Below, piece after piece: positions 57,686 through 64,000 of a stretch of 64,000 nucleotides of DNA; position 1 is the first letter of the stretch; every line of letters starts with the position of its first letter. The notes under the pieces are model-generated. The model had not been told where the DNA came from and did not search any database. It was given only the letters and a program-made list of their open reading frames with translations. Source of the stretch: an uncultured Halomonas sp. (lineage in GTDB: Bacteria; Pseudomonadota; Gammaproteobacteria; Pseudomonadales; Halomonadaceae). A program made the translations under genes and the position numbers. Where the stretch lies: assembly GCF_946887195.1 (NCBI RefSeq), contig NZ_CAMPKE010000012.1, positions 53,589-117,588 of the forward strand, given 5' to 3'.

Positions 57686-58540
57686 TTGGCCGCAACCATC
57701 GATACCTTCGACGACTTCTTGCCCGCAGCGCTGCGTTTCACCGCGCCGGCCGCACTGGTGGATATCGGCGCCAACCTGACCCACGAAAGCTTCGCTCGCG
57801 ATCGCGATGCGGTAATCGCACGCGCGCGTGCCGCCAATGTCACGACGTTGGTGCTCACCGGTACCGACCGGCAGCATGCCGAGCAGGCCGTCGAACTGGC
57901 CCGCCACCATTCGGGCATTTACGCCACGGCCGGCGTTCATCCCCATGATGCCAGCGACTGGTCAGCCGAGCTGCAAGCCGCCATGCGCGAACTGCATCGC
58001 CAGCCCGAGGTGGTGGCCGTCGGTGAATGCGGGCTCGATTTCAATCGCAACTTTTCCTCCCCCGCCGCGCAGGAGCGCGCCTTCGAGGCGCAATTGGGCC
58101 TGGCCGCCGAATCGGGCCTGCCGCTGTTCATCCATGAGCGCGACGCCGGGCAGCGCATGCTCGACATCCTGCATAGCTGGCGCGACGACATCGCCGATGC
58201 CGTGATTCATTGCTTCACCGGCGAGCGCGATACCTTGCATGGCTATCTGGATCTCGATCTGCATGTCGGCTTGACGGGCTGGCTGTGCGATGAACGCCGT
58301 GGTCACCATCTACGCGAATTGATCGCCGATATCCCGCTCGAGCGGTTGATGGTCGAGACCGATTGCCCTTATCTGCTGCCGCGCAATTTACCCGCCAAGC
58401 TCAAGGGCCGACGCCATGAGCCGGCACTGCTGCCGTGGATCGTGCGTGAAATCGCTCACTGGCGCGACAATGACGAAAGCGAAGTCGCGCGTGCCACTAC
58501 CGCTACCGCATGCCGTTTTTTTCGTCTGGAGGATCGCTGA
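57686..58540 (+). CDS. tatD: TatD, metal-dependent 3'-5' exonuclease
   Basis: 284 residues from a TTG at 57686 with GAGGGG upstream; starting later would lose part of the first strand. Close to E. coli TatD over the whole length: DIGANLTHESF, TAGVHPHDASDW, AIGECGLDFNRNFS-like segment, FIHERDA, CFTGERD and VETDCPYLLPR. It has about 25 extra N-terminal residues. DNA repair/RNA turnover role in TatD family. The gene downstream begins 2 bp after its stop. Confidence 0.91.
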   Translation: MAATIDTFDDFLPAALRFTAPAALVDIGANLTHESFARDRDAVIARARAANVTTLVLTGTDRQHAEQAVELARHHSGIYATAGVHPHDASDWSAELQAAMRELHRQPEVVAVGECGLDFNRNFSSPAAQERAFEAQLGLAAESGLPLFIHERDAGQRMLDILHSWRDDIADAVIHCFTGERDTLHGYLDLDLHVGLTGWLCDERRGHHLRELIADIPLERLMVETDCPYLLPRNLPAKLKGRRHEPALLPWIVREIAHWRDNDESEVARATTATACRFFRLEDR

Positions 58541-58541
58541 C

Positions 58542-59021
58542 ATGGACGATTTCCCCGGCTTCATTGCCGTCGAAACCGGCGAAGAGAATGCTCTGCCGCT
58601 GGCCATCGCCTGGGCGCTGCCCAATGGGCAGGTCAAACACACACTGATCCAGCCCGACGATGAGTGGCTCGACGAAGAACTGCTGCAGTTGGGCGACTAT
58701 AGCCTGGAGGAGTTGCGCACCTTCGGGGTCAGCCCCTTGGATGTGCTACGCGAACTGGGAGACGATCATCACAGCGCCACGCTCTACACCGCCGGTATCA
58801 GCGACGATGAAGCCGCGCTATCGCGCCTGTTCGACGATTTCGGCGTGGATCCGTTCGTCGAACTGGCTCCCGCCGAGAGTCTTTATCCCGATCTCGACGG
58901 TGGCGAATGGTCGCGTGCGCGTGGCGAGCTATTCGCCGAGTTGGGCCTGGAGCCGCTGCGTCCTGAGCATGAGGTACAGGTGATGCTCTATCTTCACCAG
59001 CGGCTTGCCGAGTCGTCATGA
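58542..59021 (+). CDS. Conserved acidic hypothetical protein
   Basis: 159 residues, GGAGGA ribosome site inside the end of tatD, so it is translationally coupled to it. Very acidic. The N-terminal FIAVETGEENALPLAIAWALP, then HTLIQPDDEWLDEE, vaguely recalls the first strand-turn of DEDD 3'-5' exonucleases, but the full set of catalytic acids is not evident. Its last 28 bp overlap the end of epmC on the other strand. Function unknown. Confidence 0.8.
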   Translation: MDDFPGFIAVETGEENALPLAIAWALPNGQVKHTLIQPDDEWLDEELLQLGDYSLEELRTFGVSPLDVLRELGDDHHSATLYTAGISDDEAALSRLFDDFGVDPFVELAPAESLYPDLDGGEWSRARGELFAELGLEPLRPEHEVQVMLYLHQRLAESS

Positions 59022-59611
59022 TGCGTTTGCCGGCTCATCGACGCTTCTGCCATATCGAATAGCACTTCCCGCCCTATGACTATGGCCTCGCCCAGCGACA
59101 GATGCCGGCGATAGCGTGCCTCGAGCACCAGACGAAACGCCTCGGCCCGTTGAGGCAAGCCCTCGCGCTCATAGCGCTCGGCGCGTGCTTCGACCCTTGT
59201 GCGAAAATCGTCGCGATCGACGGCTACCTCACCAAGGTTGTCGACGCTGACATGAAAGCGCAGCGCGCAGGCACGCGAGAACAGGAGTTCCAGCGCCTGC
59301 GGGGGAATCTCGACCGCCTCGAAGTCGCGCTGTTGCTGTGCATCGCGACCATCCGGCAAGTACCAGTAGCCGTAATCCTCGAGCATGCGCCGCTGGCTGC
59401 CGGCGATACACCAGTGGCTGATTTCATGTAGCGCACTGGCGAAAAAGCCATGCGCAAAAATCACTCGATGATAATCGCAGTCGCCATCGGTCGGCAGGTA
59501 CAGCGGCTCGTCGCCACCGCAAAGCAGCCGGGTGCGAAAGGTATCGGCGAACAGGCCATTGAACAAGGCGATGATATCTTCGATGCGATGCGGGACAGGT
59601 ATTTCGGACAT
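58994..59611 (-). CDS. epmC: Elongation factor P hydroxylase EpmC
   Basis: 205 residues. Hydroxylates the beta-lysylated lysine of EF-P. The metal motif LHEISHW gives H62, E63 and H66; the flanking GFFASALHEISHWCIAG and the segment EDYGYWYLPDGR are typical of the YfcM/EpmC family. EpmA, EpmB and EF-P are not in the window. It converges with and overlaps the 58542 gene by 28 bp and is divergent from the MATE gene. Confidence 0.92.
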   Translation of the reverse strand: MSEIPVPHRIEDIIALFNGLFADTFRTRLLCGGDEPLYLPTDGDCDYHRVIFAHGFFASALHEISHWCIAGSQRRMLEDYGYWYLPDGRDAQQQRDFEAVEIPPQALELLFSRACALRFHVSVDNLGEVAVDRDDFRTRVEARAERYEREGLPQRAEAFRLVLEARYRRHLSLGEAIVIGREVLFDMAEASMSRQTHHDDSASRW

Positions 59612-59705
59612 GGCGCGGATTATACGGCGCTACAACGCAAGCGGAAACGCCCGCCAGTTGCTAGAATCGCGCTCTTGTCCATGCGGTCGATCAAGGAGCA
59701 CCGGC

Positions 59706-61151
59706 GTGATTCGCTTCACTTCCCGACTGACTCGCTGTCGGCGAGAGACGGCCCTATTGATGCGCCTCACCCTGCCCATCTGCGGCGCACAACTGGCGCA
59801 GGCGGGAATGGGGGCCACGGATGTGATCATGTCCGGTCGCGCCAGCGCCACCGATCTGGCCGCCGTTTCGGTAGGCTCCAGCCTGTGGATGCCACTGATG
59901 CTGTTCATGACCGGCACCTTGATGGGCCTGACGCCGATCGTCGCCCAATTGCGTGGCGGCGCGCGCATGCCGCGCATTCGGCCCTATGTGCATCAGGCCC
60001 TCTGGCTGAGTCTGGCACTCGGAGCGATCGCGTCATTGCTGCTGTGGTTCGCGGTAATGCCGGTGTTTCGGTTGATGGACGTTCCCGAGCCAGTCGCCAA
60101 CCTGTCGGCCGGTTACCTCGCCGCCGTCGCCTTCGGCATGCCTGGTATCGCACTGTTCCAGGCTCTGCGTGCCTTTTCAGACGGCATGAATCACACCCGC
60201 CCATCGTTGTGGATCAGCCTGATCGGTCTTGGCGTCAACATTCCCAGCAATTACCTGCTGATCTATGGCGGCGATGGCCTGATCGATCTCTTCGGCAACG
60301 ATTTGCCGCTGTGGCTACGACAGCTTCCCGCCTTGGGTGCGGTGGGGTGCGGTATCGCCACCGCGCTATCGATGTGGGTGATGTGCCTGAGCATGCTGCT
60401 GTATACCCGGCGCAGCCTGACTTTCGCGCCGATCGCCTTGTGGAAGGCGCTGACATGGCCGCATCGCGCGATGATCGGTGAGCTACTCTATATTGGCGCG
60501 CCGATCGGCGTGGCGATCTTCGTCGAGGTCACGCTGTTCACGTTGATTGCGCTGTTCGTCGCGAGTCTGGGCGAGATCACCGTAGCGGCACATCAGGTGG
60601 CGCTCAATTACACCTCCATCCTGTTCATGCTGCCGTTGTCACTGGGCATGGCATTGACCGTGCGAGTCGGCACTACGCTGGGGGCAAGCCGCGGCAGAGA
60701 GGCCAGCTTCGTGGCCTGGAATGGGATGCTGATCTGCCTGGTCGTAGCGCTGCTCAACGATGTCATTCTGTGGCTCACCGCAGCACCCGTGGTTGCGCTG
60801 TATACGCATAACCAAGCGGTACAGGATCTGGCGATGTCGCTGATCTTTCTGGCGATGCTCTACCAGATATCCGATTCGCTGCAGGTCAACATGGCCGGCG
60901 CGCTGCGCGGCTACAAGGATACCCGGGTCATCATGGCGATTACCCTGGTGTCCTATTGGCTGATAGGACTCGGCGGCGGCTATCTGCTAGGGGCGGTTGG
61001 CATCCCCGGGACAATGGCGCCGCTCGGCGTGCATGGCTATTGGATTGGTCTGATCGCCGGGCTGACGGCAGCGGCGGCACTGCTCGGCTGGCGCCTGTGG
61101 CGAATCAGCAGGGCGGTCAGCGCAGGCACGATGGAAATTCCTCAAAGCTGA
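59706..61151 (+). CDS. norM: MATE-family multidrug/Na+ efflux protein (NorM-type)
   Basis: 481 residues from a GTG with AAGGAG seven bases upstream; the open frame runs upstream to 59532 but has no ribosome site. Twelve hydrophobic helices in two similar halves. Signatures: LPICGAQLAQAGMGATDVIMSG, VAQLRGGAR, LNYTSILFMLPLSLGMALTV and AGALRGYKDTRV. Exports cationic drugs in exchange for Na+ or H+. Single-gene unit; no regulator adjacent. Confidence 0.91.
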   Translation: MIRFTSRLTRCRRETALLMRLTLPICGAQLAQAGMGATDVIMSGRASATDLAAVSVGSSLWMPLMLFMTGTLMGLTPIVAQLRGGARMPRIRPYVHQALWLSLALGAIASLLLWFAVMPVFRLMDVPEPVANLSAGYLAAVAFGMPGIALFQALRAFSDGMNHTRPSLWISLIGLGVNIPSNYLLIYGGDGLIDLFGNDLPLWLRQLPALGAVGCGIATALSMWVMCLSMLLYTRRSLTFAPIALWKALTWPHRAMIGELLYIGAPIGVAIFVEVTLFTLIALFVASLGEITVAAHQVALNYTSILFMLPLSLGMALTVRVGTTLGASRGREASFVAWNGMLICLVVALLNDVILWLTAAPVVALYTHNQAVQDLAMSLIFLAMLYQISDSLQVNMAGALRGYKDTRVIMAITLVSYWLIGLGGGYLLGAVGIPGTMAPLGVHGYWIGLIAGLTAAAALLGWRLWRISRAVSAGTMEIPQS

Positions 61152-61316
61152 TTGCCCATGCGATTCAATGGCATACGCCGGCCCATCGGTCTGTCCGCCG
61201 CGCTTTCATCGATCGTTTACCAGACAACGCGCTTCCAGGGCTTAACTTTGCGTGCCTAGCTATGCTAATAGTGAAGCTAGGCCTAGGTCGAATCATTGCC
61301 GTTGAGGAGGGTAACC

Positions 61317-62012
61317 ATGGGTATCCCACTATCCCCCCGCTCTGCCCAGGTCATCGACCTGGATGCCATGCGCCACCGACTCAGGGCCAAGCGCCGCCTG
61401 GTCAGGCTGGCACCGGAACTGGACGGCCTGGAAATGCTTTATCATCTAGCCTCCGATCCGGGCACGTTGTACGGCATGCCGTTGCTGGCTTGGGGCCTGC
61501 GCGACGATGGCGAAGTCGTCGGCCTGGTACCCTGGATGGAAGCCCTGACCCCCTGCCACGATCTCGAAGATCCCGAGCATGGCCATTTCGTCGGCTATCG
61601 CGACCCCGAAACCGAAGACATATTCCATAGCGCTCCCGAGCACAAGATTCTGGAACTCGAGCACGCGGCGGCCTATTTCGATTATGAAGAAACCAGCACG
61701 CCGACTCTATTGCAGCAGTTACCCGAAACGCTGGGCACACATGCTCTGTGCCTGAGCGATGATGGCTCCTCCTGGCAACTCAAACAGGTATTCGGCTGGC
61801 GGTTGTACAGTAACGGTGAGATCGAAGCGCTACTGGTCGACGAAACCCAGGTCGAGTCCACGCCGGTCGTGGCTGGAGACGACTGCCTGTACCCTGGCCA
61901 CAGCCGTCATCAGGTCGTCTATTTCTTCCAGCGTGCCATCGCCAACCGTATCAGGCAGGAAGACCCAGCCACGCTGGAGGCACTGGCCTGCATGGTGTCC
62001 AGCGACGGCTAA
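61317..62012 (+). CDS. Conserved hypothetical protein
   Basis: 231 residues from ATG 61317 with an excellent GAGGAGGG ribosome site; the frame opens earlier at 61296 without one. Acidic soluble protein with no membrane segment or signal peptide. An N-terminal basic stretch ([16 protein letters not shown]) precedes a beta-rich centre ([20 protein letters not shown]) and [16 protein letters not shown] do not recognise a family with function. Its last 4 bp overlap the tusA stop on the other strand. Confidence 0.78.
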   Translation: MGIPLSPRSAQVIDLDAMRHRLRAKRRLVRLAPELDGLEMLYHLASDPGTLYGMPLLAWGLRDDGEVVGLVPWMEALTPCHDLEDPEHGHFVGYRDPETEDIFHSAPEHKILELEHAAAYFDYEETSTPTLLQQLPETLGTHALCLSDDGSSWQLKQVFGWRLYSNGEIEALLVDETQVESTPVVAGDDCLYPGHSRHQVVYFFQRAIANRIRQEDPATLEALACMVSSDG

Positions 62013-62278
62013 CCCAAGCGAATGAAGTACAGGTAGGTGTCATCCTCTACGCTCTCGGCCAGGAGTTCATGGCCCAGAAAGCTGCAGAATTTCGGAATGT
62101 CGCGGGTGGTAGCCGGGTCGCTGGCGACTACCTTCAGTACATCGCCGGACTGCATGTCTCGAACCTGGTTATGCATCAGCATGACCGGCTCGGGACAATA
62201 CAAACCGGTCGTATCCAGTTCGATGGTAAATTCAGGGAAATCGGTCATCCTTACCTCGTCGGTGGAGTTCTCGGTCAT
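62009..62278 (-). CDS. tusA: Sulfurtransferase TusA
   Basis: 89 residues. The family motif LYCPEPVM carries catalytic C28; the fold [18 protein letters not shown], then [15 protein letters not shown] is diagnostic. AAGGAAG precedes the ATG at 62278; an internal ATG at 62248 would give 79 residues, nearer the E. coli length. It relays sulfur from IscS toward 2-thiouridine formation in tRNA and other sulfur pathways. Confidence 0.93.
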   Translation of the reverse strand: MTENSTDEVRMTDFPEFTIELDTTGLYCPEPVMLMHNQVRDMQSGDVLKVVASDPATTRDIPKFCSFLGHELLAESVEDDTYLYFIRLG

Positions 62279-62291
62279 TGCGCTTCCTTGC

Positions 62292-63368
62292 TTAGTTGGC
62301 TAACCGGACATGCACGGTGACTTCCTCGCGATCGTGATAGAGCTGCTTGCAGTGCATCTCGGCAGCCACTCCGGCTCGCGCAAGACTCTGCTCGAGACGT
62401 GACAGACAGCGCTCGACCTCTTGCCAGCGCTGCTTCATCGGCAGTTTAAGATTGAAGATCGCCTCACGACACCAGCGGCGCACCAGCCAGCGTTCGATCA
62501 TATCGATCACGCGCATCGGCTTGTCGACGATATCGCAGACCAGCCAATCCAGCCGGCGTGGTGGCTCCCAGACGAAGCCATCCTCGCGTAGATGCTCGAT
62601 CTGTTCGGTAGCCATCAAGGCCTTGTCCATTGGCCCGTTGTCGATGGCATAGACGAACATGCCTTGACGCACCAATTGGTAGGTCCAGCCCCCCGGTGCC
62701 GCGCCCAGGTCCGCCGCTTGCATGCCCTGGTGCAATCGCACACTCCACTCATCGCGGGGCACGAACGTATGCCAGGCTTCCTCGAGCTTGAGCGTGGAGC
62801 GGCTAGGCGCCTCACGCGGAAAACGCAAGCGCTGTATACCGCCGGAATGCTCGCTACGATTACCCGGAAAACTGATCCCTATCTGGACACGGTCTCCTTC
62901 GCTCCAGAAGAGATGGAGGCGGCGACCGCCCGCTTTACGGCGCAGCGCCCCGCGTTTACGCAGTGTACTCTCCAGTGGCCCCTTCAAGGCTTTCAACAAC
63001 CCAGCCAGCGCTTTCGCGTCATTGGTGTCGGGCGTTTCCTGCCATACCGCCTCAAAGCTCCAGCCGCTTGTCACGACCTGCTCTATCACTGGCGTCAGTC
63101 GATCATCGCGCGAGAGTGACTCAAGCGGCGGCAGCGCTACCAGGGACTGTCGTGCGAATACCAGACCGTTCAGCCCAAGCGCGCGATGCACGGCATTGGC
63201 AGGCTCGTTGTCCAGCACCACGAAGCGGATATGGCCATCGTTCGGCTTCGTAATGGGGTAGCCGGCATACCCCAGGCAGGCAGCCTTCTCCGCCACCTCT
63301 GCGCTCAAGTCATTCTCGAAACCGGGGCGACAGTAGAGTAGAAGTTCGTTGGCGATGAGATTGAGCAT
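62292..63368 (-). CDS. rlmM: 23S rRNA C2498 2'-O-ribose methyltransferase RlmM
   Basis: 358 residues; start chosen at ATG 63368 with a perfect AGGAGG, 17 codons inside the open frame. N-terminal THUMP-like domain ([17 protein letters not shown]), then the Rossmann methyltransferase with the SAM motif [32 protein letters not shown] and [10 protein letters not shown]; the K-D-K-E tetrad positions are compatible. It lies 13 bp upstream of tusA on the same strand. Confidence 0.94.
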   Translation of the reverse strand: MLNLIANELLLYCRPGFENDLSAEVAEKAACLGYAGYPITKPNDGHIRFVVLDNEPANAVHRALGLNGLVFARQSLVALPPLESLSRDDRLTPVIEQVVTSGWSFEAVWQETPDTNDAKALAGLLKALKGPLESTLRKRGALRRKAGGRRLHLFWSEGDRVQIGISFPGNRSEHSGGIQRLRFPREAPSRSTLKLEEAWHTFVPRDEWSVRLHQGMQAADLGAAPGGWTYQLVRQGMFVYAIDNGPMDKALMATEQIEHLREDGFVWEPPRRLDWLVCDIVDKPMRVIDMIERWLVRRWCREAIFNLKLPMKQRWQEVERCLSRLEQSLARAGVAAEMHCKQLYHDREEVTVHVRLAN

Positions 63369-63453
63369 TAAGCCTCCTGGTGAGGCCAAGGAGTCTAGCG
63401 CCAGCTCGGGATCGGCCACAAGCCTCGATAGCGTATGTGCACCGGAAACGACG

Positions 63454-63867
63454 CTAACGTCGCACGGATTTGCTACCGCGATGGAGTATCTCGATATCCT
63501 GAAGCTGAACGTTCAGCGCATTGGTCGAAATCGTCACTTCCCATAACGAGAATACCAGCGACGTCGATAAGGTAATCAGACTGGCGCCAAACAGCACCAT
63601 ACCCAGCAACTCCAGAGACAAGAAGAGTGCGAACATCGATAGCGTACAGAGCAGGAAACTCAACACACCAGCGACCTGCATACGCTTGGTCAGGCTGATA
63701 CGTTGGCGCAACAGGACTATCTGACGAGCTGCGATCTCCTGGCGCTGATTGTGCTCTTCACCGGCCAGCTTGCGGATCAACTGAGCGAGCGTAAGGAAGC
63801 GGTTGGTGTAGGCGAGCAGCAGTAGCGAAATCGCCGGAAACAGTAGCGCAGGCGTAGTGAGCGTCAC
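63454..63867 (-). CDS. DUF2721-family membrane protein
   Basis: 137 residues. One helix at the N terminus (PALLFPAISLLLLAYTN), a charged linker (RQRISLTKRMQ) and two more helices (LCTLSMFALFLSLELLGMVL and LITLSTSLVFSLWEV). The start pattern, then RFLTLAQLIRKL matches DUF2721, small inner-membrane proteins of unknown role. It lies 86 bp before rlmM and just after the rRNA operon terminator. Confidence 0.87.
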   Translation of the reverse strand: MTLTTPALLFPAISLLLLAYTNRFLTLAQLIRKLAGEEHNQRQEIAARQIVLLRQRISLTKRMQVAGVLSFLLCTLSMFALFLSLELLGMVLFGASLITLSTSLVFSLWEVTISTNALNVQLQDIEILHRGSKSVRR

Positions 63868-63911
63868 GATAGACTCCAGACAGAATTGGTATGAATCATA
63901 ACGTCTAAACC

Positions 63912-63944
63912 AAAAAAGCCCACCCTCGCATGAGGGTGGGCTTT
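63912..63944 (-). terminator. rRNA operon intrinsic terminator
   Basis: 13-bp stem AAAGCCCACCCTC / GAGGGTGGGCTTT with a 4-base loop, followed on the minus strand by a run of T. It ends 7 bp from the 5S rRNA 3' end. Confidence 0.92.
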
Positions 63945-63951
63945 AGAAGAG

Positions 63952-64000
63952 ATGCCTGACGATGACCTACTCTCGCATGGGGAGGCCCCACACTACCATC
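63952..64000 (-). rRNA. rrf: 5S ribosomal RNA, 3' part (cut by window edge)
   Basis: The minus strand reads GGGGCCTCCCCATGCGAGAG, then AGTAGG and ends CAGGCAT, the conserved 3' portion of gammaproteobacterial 5S rRNA (helix IV/V and closing stem). About 49 of ~120 nt are present; the rest of the rRNA operon continues beyond the right edge. Confidence 0.93.

Overview
The window is chromosomal DNA of a high-GC, probably halophilic gammaproteobacterium. The best fit is Halomonadaceae (Halomonas and relatives). The evidence is a complete aerobic housekeeping set (cysJI, fadBA, RlmM, TusA, EpmC, Uup, TatD), an osmoprotectant-type ABC importer, a very acidic giant surface protein, and the 3' end of a 5S rRNA gene at the right edge. 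The genus call is inference; no single marker in the window proves it.

Layout. (1) 1-7822: histidine utilisation. A YjiH-family membrane protein (cut by the left edge) diverges from hutI-hutG-hutU, with two perfect TTGTATATACAA palindromes (likely HutC operators) between them; hutH and an NhaC/YuiF-type transporter follow. (2) 8072-12523: a four-gene OpuC/Yeh-type quaternary-amine ABC importer, then a nitrilase-superfamily amidohydrolase. (3) 12539-19883: an Ebo metabolite-traffic cluster: eboA-eboB-idi and eboD-eboE-eboC on the minus strand, with an EboF-like phosphatase-fold gene on the plus strand between them. The type-1 IPP isomerase beside the UbiA-type prenyltransferase suggests an isoprenoid step. 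(4) 19962-33545: one 4,527-codon gene for a multidomain carbohydrate-binding protein carrying a sugar-dehydrogenase-like beta-propeller. (5) 34200-37756: cysJ-cysI sulfite reductase. (6) 37809-40127: a DddP-like M24 protein and a BesD/HalD-like Fe(II)/2-oxoglutarate oxygenase on the minus strand, separated by a 124-bp inverted-repeat element, diverging from a LysR gene. (7) 41175-47859: an LD-carboxypeptidase and a full dppABCDF peptide importer. (8) 48022-63867: conserved genes, including fadBA with a PsrA-like palindrome upstream, a MATE pump, tRNA/rRNA/EF-P modification genes and several conserved hypotheticals. (9) 63912-64000: an intrinsic terminator and a partial 5S rRNA, the tail of an rRNA operon reading leftward.

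The least explained parts are the Ebo cluster, which makes or exports an unknown metabolite, with its giant neighbour, and the DddP-like/oxygenase pair, whose lyase-specific catalytic aspartate appears to be glycine. Assignments rest on reading motifs in the translated sequence and on remembered family features; no database search was run.
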